In this document: piece by piece, positions 20,280 to 25,811 of the stretch
How positions within the stretch are numbered: position 1 is the first letter of the stretch
How the letters are laid out: the number at the start of each line of letters is the position of its first letter
IMG/VR virus record: IMGVR_UViG_3300045141_000322
Coordinates: 1-39,840 of that record
Reading direction: 5' to 3' (one strand)
Length of the DNA stretch: 39,840 nucleotides
DNA from: a virus
Made by a program: the position numbers and the translations under genes
Notes under the pieces: model-generated
Told to the model about the DNA's origin: nothing
Database searches by the model: none
The model's input: the letters and a program-made list of their open reading frames with translations, nothing else

Positions 20280-20628
20280 GAGCTTTGACCTCTGGTCGCA
20301 TGAGCCACACGTGGAGGGCGTCGAGGGAATCGAACACCGGCAGGTTGACCAGATGGGCGCGAGCCACTTCGGCACGGACGCTGGGCGAGCTGTGCCAGTC
20401 CTCGGTGAGGATGACCCCATCACAGCGCGACATCAGTTCGATGGTGCCTTCCAGCCAGAACTGGTCCGTGAATTCACCATGAAAGAATCGCGTGTTGGTG
20501 TGCGGGCACAACGGCATCGCCCCGAGCCGCGCCACGTAGTAAGCCAGCGTCTCGGCCTGCCGGACGTGCTGCTCCACCTGCCAGGCGGTGTCGCCACGGA
20601 AGGGGCCGGCGATATAGATAACCGTCAC
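20272..20628 (-). CDS. DUF4406-like nucleoside deoxyribosyltransferase-related protein
   Basis: The 118-residue protein starts at a GTG overlapping the upstream stop and begins VTVIYIAGPFRGDTAWQVEQ. Other marks are ARLGAMPLCPHTNTRFF, an ELMSRCDGVILTEDW helix-strand, and SVRAEVARAH. YIAGP(M/F)..Y..N, CPHTN and SRCDGVIL are typical for the DUF4406/N-deoxyribosyltransferase-like fold, which binds nucleotides or nucleosides. Probable role in nucleotide salvage or base modification; catalytic competence not established. Confidence 0.8.
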   Translation of the reverse strand: MTVIYIAGPFRGDTAWQVEQHVRQAETLAYYVARLGAMPLCPHTNTRFFHGEFTDQFWLEGTIELMSRCDGVILTEDWHSSPSVRAEVARAHLVNLPVFDSLDALHVWLMRPEVKAHA

Positions 20629-20828
20629 GCCACCGGCTCCCGCCGCTGCACCAGCCGCACCGGCCGCGACCACACGCGCTCCAGGTCGGTGCGCAGGAAG
20701 AGGCGCTGGCGACCACGCAGGATGTGCGGGATGTGGTACTTGCGCACCGCCTGCATGAAGCCGCTGGCGGTTTTATAGCGAAGGTAGGCCGCCGCTTCCG
20801 CGATGGTGAGATAGGGGGAGGCGTCCAT
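20625..20828 (-). CDS. Excisionase-like HTH protein
   Basis: The 67-residue product starts MDASPYLTIAEAAAYLRYKT, followed by SGFMQAVRKYHIPHILRGR and a basic end. LTIAEAA.YLR is the start of the MerR/excisionase-type winged HTH found in phage Xis and AlpA-like regulators. It lies next to the leftward XRE gene, across the switch from the integrase, so a recombination directionality factor or early regulator is the best reading. Start couples to the upstream stop (TAATG). Confidence 0.75.
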   Translation of the reverse strand: MDASPYLTIAEAAAYLRYKTASGFMQAVRKYHIPHILRGRQRLFLRTDLERVWSRPVRLVQRREPVA

Positions 20829-21157
20829 TACGACACCTTCTTGGCTTTCTTGGCAGATGGATCTGTCCGAGGCTCCGCAATCGGGAACACATCATCCTGA
20901 GCCATATGACTGAGCCCCTGCTTTTGCAGCGCGCGGTAGATATTCACGGCCTTGGTGTGGCTCGGATCGTGGTTGCGTCCGCTCTCCAGGTCGCTGATAG
21001 TTGCCGGGGTACATCCCGCCGCGTGGGCGAGTTGCTTCTGGGTCATGCCGACCGATTCGCGGGCATCACGCAGCGGGAAGCGCCGTTTCCCACCGGGACG
21101 CATCCGACGCGTCGGCGTCGTCTGGGTTTGTAAGGTGGCTGACATTCCGGGCATCAT
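20828..21157 (-). CDS. XRE/Cro-family regulator, leftward
   Basis: From ATG 21157 (GAGG just upstream) the product is 109 residues, with an HTH_3 region RDARESVGMTQKQLAHAAGC followed by TPATISDLESGRN. A C-terminal Lys-rich tail follows (KKAKKVS). It is the first gene of the leftward early operon and faces a second XRE gene across a 134-bp gap containing dispersed operator elements. By position it is a Cro- or CI-like switch protein; which role it plays cannot be told. Confidence 0.8.
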   Translation of the reverse strand: MMPGMSATLQTQTTPTRRMRPGGKRRFPLRDARESVGMTQKQLAHAAGCTPATISDLESGRNHDPSHTKAVNIYRALQKQGLSHMAQDDVFPIAEPRTDPSAKKAKKVS

Positions 21158-21194
21158 GCGCCTCACGATCTAGCGCGTCAAGGCCCCTACGATG

Positions 21195-21204
21195 GATGTA
21201 TCCT
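21195..21204 (+). promoter_or_regulatory. Dispersed GGATGTATCC element, copy 6 (switch)
   Basis: Exact copy, extended to GGATGTATCCTAG, located 38 bases upstream of the leftward XRE start (21157) in the divergent gap. The placement fits an operator controlling the leftward early operon. Confidence 0.65.
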
Positions 21205-21278
21205 AGTGCGCGGGATAATCCGTGACAGGTGAACGACTTATCCGTGCGATATTTATTTTCTGTGCATACGGTTGACTA

Positions 21279-21288
21279 GGACGTATCC
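21279..21288 (+). promoter_or_regulatory. GGACGTATCC variant of the dispersed element (switch)
   Basis: Nine of ten bases match the consensus. It sits three bases before the ATG at 21292, so a bound protein would occlude initiation or the promoter start region of the rightward XRE gene, as expected for autoregulation. Confidence 0.55.
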
Positions 21289-21291
21289 GTT

Positions 21292-21564
21292 ATGTCAGTA
21301 TGGCTATACTGTATGCACATCACCCCCAGCGCGATTGCCGCTCCCGTTCAAACCGAATTCGGACTCCAGATGAAACGGGCGCGCAAAGAAGCGCGCCTGA
21401 GCCAGAAAGAACTGGCCGACAAAATCGGGGTCAATCCCGAAACCATCACCCGCGTCGAGCGCGGCTTCAACACCCGCATCGAGACGATGGTGAAAATCCG
21501 CCAGGCGCTGCCCGGGCCTGGTGCTCTACAACCGACAACGCCGCCGCCACACGCGCGACGTTAG
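21292..21564 (+). CDS. XRE-family repressor-like protein, rightward
   Basis: The 90-residue ORF carries a clean HTH_3 domain, FGLQMKRARKEARLSQKELA, then DKIGVNPETITRVERGFNTR and IETMVKIRQAL. After this it turns into a Pro/Ala-rich tail (GPGALQPTTPPPHARR) unlike a folded dimerisation domain. No ribosome binding site precedes the ATG at 21292; an operator-like element does. A separate coiled-coil ORF follows in the -1 frame, so the gene may have been longer or may depend on frameshifting. Upstream of the integrase, it is a candidate prophage repressor. Confidence 0.75.
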   Translation: MSVWLYCMHITPSAIAAPVQTEFGLQMKRARKEARLSQKELADKIGVNPETITRVERGFNTRIETMVKIRQALPGPGALQPTTPPPHARR

Positions 21565-21581
21565 ACCGTGAAATCCACCGC

Positions 21582-21782
21582 GTGGAACAGGCCAAGAACG
21601 ACCTGATCGACCTGAAGGCGCGCATCATCCATCTGGTGCAGGCCATCGACTCGGTCGAGCGGCTGCAACGCGTGCAGGCGTATGCCGTGAAGCTGCTGAC
21701 GAAAGACCTCGACACGCTGCTCGAACAGACCGCCTCGATGTCCGCAAAGCCGGCGAAGCCAGCGAAAGGCAAGAGACGCTAA
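21582..21782 (+). CDS. Coiled-coil ORF between XRE gene and integrase
   Basis: From a GTG at 21582 the product is 66 residues, VEQAKNDLIDLKARIIHLVQ and AYAVKLLTKDLDTLLEQT, with clear heptad spacing and a Lys/Pro tail. Its stop overlaps the integrase start (TAATG). The GTG has a poor ribosome binding site. The frame extends upstream under the XRE gene, so it could instead be the C-terminal oligomerisation part of the repressor, separated by a frameshift near the CCCGGGCC tract at about 21508. Confidence 0.5.
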   Translation: MEQAKNDLIDLKARIIHLVQAIDSVERLQRVQAYAVKLLTKDLDTLLEQTASMSAKPAKPAKGKRR

Positions 21783-23011
21783 TGGGGATTTACATCCGGA
21801 ACGACTCGCCGTACTACTGGAAGCGCTACGACACGGATCCAACCACGGGCAAACCGATGCGCCCCAATGCCTCGACGCGCATCCATCGCGAGGCGGCAAC
21901 GAAACTCCAGCGCGACAAGAACCGCCAAGATGCGGAGTACCAGTTCTCGGAGGACATGATTAACATCCGCAAGGACATCATTAACCCGCCGGTGAAGCCG
22001 CCGACCTATCGCACGTTTGCGGACTGGATTCGCGAGTACTACCTGAGCCACTACACCGCCCATCATCGCGGCGCCGTGAAAGAGCGGCCGATGATTGACC
22101 GGTTCGTCCGCGAATTCGGCACGCTCACGCTGGATGAATTCACCGTCCGTCGCGTCGAGGTCTATCGCGATGCGCGACTCCAACAGGTGAAGGTCACCAC
22201 GGTGAACCGCGAGACCTACGTGCTGGTCGCCTGTGTGCGCCGGTGGGCCACGGTGATGCGCGCCGATGGCTGCACGGTCCCTGACCCACGTGACCTGCTG
22301 GCTGGGCTGACCCGTCGCACGCCGAAAGACACCGAAACCCGCTGGTTCTCCGAAAGCGAGTTCGCGCGCTTCATCGAGGCGCTGCAGGGGCAGGCTGTGA
22401 TTCTCGGCATTCCACGCGCCGAAGGACTGGCGATGGCCTACACCGCCGTAGAGACGCTGTTGCGGCTCAGTTCGCTGTTGCGACTGACCTGGCCGATGTA
22501 TCGCGGGACGCATCTGGTGCCGCTCAATGCGAAGGTGAAAATTCTCGAATCGCCGGTGACGCCGAACATGCAGCAGCTCTTCGCGGCGCTGCCGACCACC
22601 ACTGACAGGCTGTTTGCCAGCTTCGATCGCGTGGCGGCCCGTGCGAAACGCCACGGCGTGATTCTCTCAGAAGCGCGCCGCCACGCCGCTGCCGCCGGCA
22701 TCGCTGACCGCTGGTTTGCGGAGGTCTGCCGCCTCGCGGAGTTGCCGTGTGGCCGTGAGCACCACGGCGTCACATTTCACTCCTTCCGGCACACTGGCGC
22801 CACGTGGCTGCTGAACGGGTCCGCGCACCGGGCACCGGTGTCCGTGAAAACCGTGATGGCACTCGGGGGCTGGAAGAACGTGCGCACCTTCATGAACACC
22901 TATTGCCACACCGACACGCAGATGGTCCAGGCCGCCGCCTCAAGTCTGTTTCCGGTGGTCAAGCCCGCGCTCGTGGCGAATGCCGAGACACGCACGTCCG
23001 AAGCGTCATAA
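21782..23011 (+). CDS. int: Tyrosine-family site-specific integrase
   Basis: The 409-residue recombinase has an N-terminal arm-binding region, a SAM-like core-binding domain (about 75-170), and a catalytic domain with R228 (TLLRLSSLLRLTW), Lys in KVKI (251-253), H333xxR336H337 (HSFRHTGATWLL), W364 in GGW and nucleophile Y374 (MNTYCHT). It integrates and, with an excisionase, excises the phage genome at att sites. R228 sits in LLRLSSLL rather than the usual TG(L/M)R. Start is coupled to the upstream ORF. attP was not identified; the following gap is the first place to look. Confidence 0.95.
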   Translation: MGIYIRNDSPYYWKRYDTDPTTGKPMRPNASTRIHREAATKLQRDKNRQDAEYQFSEDMINIRKDIINPPVKPPTYRTFADWIREYYLSHYTAHHRGAVKERPMIDRFVREFGTLTLDEFTVRRVEVYRDARLQQVKVTTVNRETYVLVACVRRWATVMRADGCTVPDPRDLLAGLTRRTPKDTETRWFSESEFARFIEALQGQAVILGIPRAEGLAMAYTAVETLLRLSSLLRLTWPMYRGTHLVPLNAKVKILESPVTPNMQQLFAALPTTTDRLFASFDRVAARAKRHGVILSEARRHAAAAGIADRWFAEVCRLAELPCGREHHGVTFHSFRHTGATWLLNGSAHRAPVSVKTVMALGGWKNVRTFMNTYCHTDTQMVQAAASSLFPVVKPALVANAETRTSEAS

Positions 23012-23143
23012 GCAGCTGAACCCCAACCATACGACGGGGCTGAAAATTTCAATACGGCCGCGCTATCTGGCAGTTTTGACAGTTTCATTACCTGTCGGTC
23101 GTACGTGACCATCACGGCTTCATGAATTGATGCTGGCGCGCTT

Positions 23144-23641
23144 ATGGCTGCACACGATGAGTCGATTGAGAATGATCTGGAACAGGTCGAGGAACTGCTG
23201 GCGCGTGGGCGGGAAGGCGACGGACAACGGCAGCGGGCCTACGTACAAAATGCCGACCTCGTGTTCCGGCTGCTGGAGCATTTGACCACACACATCCGAC
23301 AGACCCACGCCACCGCGCGCCAGATCGAGCAGTTAGAGCAGAGCATGACCCGCCTGAGCCTCCTCAGCCAAGAGGCAACCGACCAGATTGAGCAAGCCAC
23401 CGAGGTCAAGACGGCGTACACCGCCGCCGCGCACCCCGCGCAGCCGCACCGGCATCGGTGGACCATCCCGGTCTGCCCAGGCTGTCTGCGCATGATTCAA
23501 CCCGGCGAGATGGTCACGCTGATTCATGTCGGCCCCGGTGAGCATCCCGAGGAGCGGGCCAAAGCCGTCGCCAAGCAGCCCTATACGCCGGTCACGATGG
23601 CGGCACACCTGGCGTGCGTCACGGGGCACGAGGACAGTTGA
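23144..23641 (+). CDS. Coiled-coil protein with zinc knuckle
   Basis: The 165-residue product starts MAAHDESIENDLEQVEELLA. An extended coiled-coil (RQIEQLEQSMTRLSLLSQEA) is followed by a C-terminal segment with IPVCPGCLRMIQPGEMVTLI and a later H..C pair. TTGACA at 23076-23081 could be a promoter -35 but no good -10 follows. Lies downstream of int on the same strand and ends at a hairpin facing a convergent gene. Function unknown. Confidence 0.7.
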   Translation: MAAHDESIENDLEQVEELLARGREGDGQRQRAYVQNADLVFRLLEHLTTHIRQTHATARQIEQLEQSMTRLSLLSQEATDQIEQATEVKTAYTAAAHPAQPHRHRWTIPVCPGCLRMIQPGEMVTLIHVGPGEHPEERAKAVAKQPYTPVTMAAHLACVTGHEDS

Positions 23642-23654
23642 CTCGCGTCGTGGT

Positions 23655-23672
23655 GGGCGCTGGTCAGCGCCC
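23655..23672. terminator. Bidirectional hairpin between convergent genes
   Basis: GGGCGCTG-GT-CAGCGCCC is a perfect 8-bp stem located just after the stop of the plus-strand gene (23641) and over the last codons of the convergent minus-strand gene. Stem strength and position fit a two-way terminator. On the plus side it is followed by a few Ts (GTTCAGTTTC), on the minus side by no clear run. Confidence 0.5.
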
Positions 23673-23906
23673 GTTCAGTTTCGCCGTCAACTCCAGCACC
23701 AGCGTCTCCAGCCTGGTAATGTGTTCGCGCAGATCGATGGTATCGATCTGTACGTCGGCGCCCGCTTCGATCGCCGCCCAGATTTCTTTCCGGCACCGGC
23801 GCTGCGCGACGACGGCCACCTGCAGGGCGTCACCTGCGGTGTCCATTTCCTCGTCGGCCTGGCGCAACTGGTCAAAGAGCGTCTTGAGGGGGTCACGGGG
23901 CGTCAT
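23664..23906 (-). CDS. Small coiled-coil protein
   Basis: The 80-residue product starts MTPRDPLKTLFDQLRQADEE and ends with heptad-like LREHITRLETLVLELTAKLN. The ATG at 23906 is immediately preceded by the minus-strand reading of the dispersed element (TAGGATACATCC), which contributes an AGGA that could serve as ribosome binding site. Function unknown. Confidence 0.7.
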   Translation of the reverse strand: MTPRDPLKTLFDQLRQADEEMDTAGDALQVAVVAQRRCRKEIWAAIEAGADVQIDTIDLREHITRLETLVLELTAKLNGR

Positions 23907-23916
23907 GGATGTATCC
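23907..23916 (+). promoter_or_regulatory. Dispersed GGATGTATCC element, copy 7
   Basis: Exact copy directly abutting the start codon of the minus-strand gene at 23906. Read in that gene's direction it is TAGGATACATCC-ATG, so the element and the ribosome binding site coincide. Confidence 0.65.
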
Positions 23917-23979
23917 TACCACTCGACCGGGGACCGTAGCGGGTGGTGGTAATTCAGGGCGAATTACCACCATATTGAA

Positions 23980-24327
23980 TTAGACGGCGTTGCCGGTCAC
24001 GAACACCACTTCGGTTTCCTCATCGGCACCAGGATTCGGAGCGGTTCGGAAAATACCGATGGCGTGTTCTGCCTCTTCGGCATGCACCTGAAAGATTTTC
24101 AGGTCAAGAACACAATTAAAATCACGATAGCCGATGATGTAATTCGGAATCTCGATGCCGCCCTCGGTGTAGGACGTAGTGCGCGAACGATGTTCAGGCG
24201 CCTGCACATACTGCGGCGGCTGTGACAACAACCGAAACGGGTCGAGGAACATATCGTTAATATTTGCAGGAGGTTGCACCCCAGCTCGCTTTGACCGCGC
24301 GGATTTGAAATCAATCGTTTTTGCCAT
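23980..24327 (-). CDS. Hypothetical protein
   Basis: The 115-residue product starts MAKTIDFKSARSKRAGVQPP and has an ordered C-terminal half with IEIPNYIIGYRDFNCVLDLK and EEAEHAIGIFRTAP. AAGGAATGG precedes the ATG. Alpha/beta composition suggests a globular protein. No family recognised. Confidence 0.7.
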   Translation of the reverse strand: MAKTIDFKSARSKRAGVQPPANINDMFLDPFRLLSQPPQYVQAPEHRSRTTSYTEGGIEIPNYIIGYRDFNCVLDLKIFQVHAEEAEHAIGIFRTAPNPGADEETEVVFVTGNAV

Positions 24328-24352
24328 CTACCATTCCTTATGTGTGAGAGAG

Positions 24353-24802
24353 TTACCGCTTCGAGCCCTGTTGGCGACGCAACTGAAACGCCGCCCAGGC
24401 CGGTCGAGCGCGCGTCATGTCGCCCTTGTAATCGAACGCATACTTGGTGTGTTGCGGGCAGCAGTACTTCTGATGCGACGCCCGAATGGGCGGAACAAAT
24501 GCGGTGTCGCACAGCGGACAGATGCGCGGCGGCCGCACGCCCCTCATGACTTTCTCTTTCGGCGCGGAGGCGTCCTCCTTCGTCGGATGCTTCTTTGGAT
24601 GCTTCAGTCGATACCGTTCCAACCATTTTCTGCGTCGCTCCTCGCAGACGGTACACGCCGCCACACCGCCAGGCTGCGCGATCGCCTGCTGAACAGCCGC
24701 CGACACAAATTGCACAATCGACACCTGACGCTCAACCGCCGTGGCTTTCAAGGTCGCCACCAGCGCGTCGTCCGCGAACCACACCGCAAATCGTTTAGGC
24801 AT
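24353..24802 (-). CDS. RHH-like N-terminus with C-terminal zinc finger
   Basis: From ATG 24802 the 149-residue product reads MPKRFAVWFADDALVATLKA, a strand followed by helices as in ribbon-helix-helix proteins, then a charged middle (KHPKKHPTKEDASAPK) and a zinc finger CPLCDTAF..HQKYCCPQH. RHH plus Zn finger suggests a DNA-binding regulator. The dispersed element, read on the minus strand, ends one base before the ATG, so this gene may be autoregulated. Confidence 0.7.
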   Translation of the reverse strand: MPKRFAVWFADDALVATLKATAVERQVSIVQFVSAAVQQAIAQPGGVAACTVCEERRRKWLERYRLKHPKKHPTKEDASAPKEKVMRGVRPPRICPLCDTAFVPPIRASHQKYCCPQHTKYAFDYKGDMTRARPAWAAFQLRRQQGSKR

Positions 24803-24803
24803 A

Positions 24804-24813
24804 GGATGTATCC
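24804..24813 (+). promoter_or_regulatory. Dispersed GGATGTATCC element, copy 8
   Basis: Exact copy extended to GGATGTATCCTAG, one base from the start codon of the minus-strand RHH/Zn-finger gene. In that gene's direction the reading is CTAGGATACATCC-T-ATG, again including a possible AGGA ribosome binding site. Confidence 0.65.
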
Positions 24814-24823
24814 TAGCAGAGAT

Positions 24824-24950
24824 TGATAGCAACGCATCGGTTTGAGGTATTTACTGAGAAAAATGATGAAGTTCGACCGATCTTGCAGGAACGAGTGTGG
24901 AGCCGTGATAGCACGCAAAAGCTACGCTGTTTTTGTGATAGCACCGCATC
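24824..24950 (+). repeat. Three iteron-like direct repeats in intergenic DNA
   Basis: TGATAGCAACGCATC (24824-24838), TGATAGCACGCAAAA (24906-24920) and TGATAGCACCGCATC (24936-24950) share the core TGATAGCA(m)CGCA. The gap 24814-24987 has no convincing gene and is AT-richer than average. It could hold an origin, the integrase arm sites, or promoter control for the small plus-strand genes that follow. Confidence 0.5.
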
Positions 24951-24987
24951 CGCAACGTAACCCACACGTAACTGGAGTAGGTATTCG

Positions 24988-25086
24988 ATGCTTCACCAAC
25001 AGCCACTATCAGCCAGAGCGATTTCTGAATTACTGAATGATTTGCAGAATCAGGCCGGAATGGCCCATGTCTATTGGCCTAACTAG
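24988..25086 (+). CDS. Tiny ORF (32 residues)
   Basis: MLHQQPLSARAISELLNDLQ continues NQAGMAHVYWPN. TGGAG lies about ten bases before the ATG and the stop is immediately followed by the ATG of the next small ORF (TAGATG), suggesting a mini-operon. Too short to assign a role. Confidence 0.4.
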   Translation: MLHQQPLSARAISELLNDLQNQAGMAHVYWPN

Positions 25087-25197
25087 ATGACAGCCATCCC
25101 AGAAGCGCTGTTCCGAGTGCGTGGATTTGCTGAGGAAAATCACGCCGAATCTGACGGCGTAACAGTGGTGTGCTGGCGCTTAATTGCGCTAGGATAG
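25087..25197 (+). CDS. Tiny ORF (36 residues)
   Basis: MTAIPEALFRVRGFAEENHA continues to TVVCWRLIALG. It begins directly after the previous stop. Its last codons (CTAGGA then TAG) are part of the CTAGGATAGGTCC element that recurs before the second paralogous gene. Coding status uncertain. Confidence 0.4.
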   Translation: MTAIPEALFRVRGFAEENHAESDGVTVVCWRLIALG

Positions 25198-25201
25198 GTC
25201 C
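25189..25201 (+). promoter_or_regulatory. CTAGGATAGGTCC element, copy A
   Basis: Related to the dispersed element in reverse orientation (CTAGGATACATCC), differing at two bases. It is followed directly by an ATG that opens an eight-codon ORF (MPSLEALK) whose stop overlaps the start of the gene at 25225, so it may drive a short leader peptide. Confidence 0.45.
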
Positions 25202-25224
25202 ATGCCATCTCTGGAGGCGCTGAA

Positions 25225-25431
25225 ATGAATGCGCAGCACATCCGCGTCGAGATTCACAGCATCCTCGACCGGCACGAGCAATTGCTCGTCTCCCACCATG
25301 TGGTGCAATCCACCATGCAACAGGCGTTTGCCGCCCATGATGCGGTCCTCGTCAATGTTATCGAAGCCAACCGCGCCGCGCTCCGACTCCTCACCCGCCT
25401 TATCGATGAAGGGACGGAGCAATCGTCCTAG
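25225..25431 (+). CDS. Paralogous small helical protein A
   Basis: The 68-residue product starts MNAQHIRVEIHSILDRHEQL and ends IEANRAALRLLTRLIDEGTE. GGAGG precedes the ATG and the start overlaps the stop of the eight-codon leader ORF. About half of the residues match the neighbouring gene at 25468, including RVEIH.ILD, AAHDA.LV and the IEANRAALRLL..(L/I)(I/M)DEG end, so the two arose by tandem duplication. Helical, no known family. Confidence 0.7.
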   Translation: MNAQHIRVEIHSILDRHEQLLVSHHVVQSTMQQAFAAHDAVLVNVIEANRAALRLLTRLIDEGTEQSS

Positions 25432-25454
25432 TGGGGCTCGCGCGTCAGACTACG

Positions 25455-25467
25455 CTAGGATAGGTCC
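25455..25467 (+). promoter_or_regulatory. CTAGGATAGGTCC element, copy B
   Basis: Identical to copy A and immediately followed by the ATG of the gene at 25468. AGGA is correctly spaced for a ribosome binding site. The identical 13 bases before both paralogues show that the duplication included the upstream signal. Confidence 0.5.
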
Positions 25468-25653
25468 ATGAACGAACATGACGTGCGGGTCGAGATTCAC
25501 CGCATCCTCGATAGCCATGACGACTTGCTGGTGGCGGTGCGCACGGCCAGCGCGGCGCATGATGCCGCCTTAGTGAGTGCGATCGAAGCGAACCGGGCCG
25601 CGCTGCGTTTGCTCAACCGCATTATGGATGAGGGCGTCAGCCATGACGCCTAG
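25468..25653 (+). CDS. Paralogous small helical protein B
   Basis: The 61-residue product starts MNEHDVRVEIHRILDSHDDL and ends IEANRAALRLLNRIMDEGVS. Compared with paralogue A it lacks about seven residues in the middle (VVQSTMQ region). Its stop overlaps the stop of the convergent minus-strand gene at 25650. Possible partner or decoy of A; function unknown. Confidence 0.7.
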   Translation: MNEHDVRVEIHRILDSHDDLLVAVRTASAAHDAALVSAIEANRAALRLLNRIMDEGVSHDA

Positions 25654-25808
25654 TACCTGCGCTTCCCATCCTGTCGCTTGCCGTCATTGTTGATGAGCCG
25701 CTTGTCGTCAGGCACCTTCAGCGAGGGCGCCTTTTCGGTGGGCCGGGGCAGCTCCTGTTTGCTAATGGCCTGCAGCAGCGCCTGACGCATGAGATTGCCT
25801 GGGTTCAT
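25650..25808 (-). CDS. Small basic protein, last gene of the late operon
   Basis: A 52-residue product, MNPGNLMRQALLQAISKQEL and then a Lys/Arg-rich tail ending DGKRRY, starts four bases after the stop of the 713-residue gene with AGGA upstream. It ends overlapping the convergent small gene by four bases. A minor virion component or lysis accessory are both possible; no family recognised. Confidence 0.6.
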   Translation of the reverse strand: MNPGNLMRQALLQAISKQELPRPTEKAPSLKVPDDKRLINNDGKRQDGKRRY

Positions 25809-25811
25809 CGC

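Larger units (their letters stand above)
21158..21291. promoter_or_regulatory. Probable immunity switch between divergent XRE genes
   Basis: The gap holds GGATGTATCCTAG (from 21195), a shorter palindrome GGATAATCC (about 21214-21222), and the variant GGACGTATCC (21279-21288), the last ending three bases before the rightward gene's ATG at 21292. It is less GC-rich around 21240-21275 (ATATTTATTTTCTG). Divergent promoters for both regulators must lie here, but no clear -35/-10 pairs were assigned. Confidence 0.6.

Noticed and set aside
21300-21782. Full 160-codon ORF overlapping the XRE gene
   Set aside because: Its first half is a shadow of the HTH region; only the part after about 21560 looks like protein.
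24842-25036. Plus-strand ORF of 64 residues
   Set aside because: It covers the iteron-like repeats, has unusual composition and no ribosome binding site; the downstream tiny ORF at 24988 has a better start.
25189-25201. TAGGAT as a -10 box for leaderless transcripts
   Set aside because: The spacing (TAGGAT-N6-ATG) fits leaderless genes, but AGGA is equally well a ribosome binding site and no -35 is evident; left as part of the dispersed-element finding.
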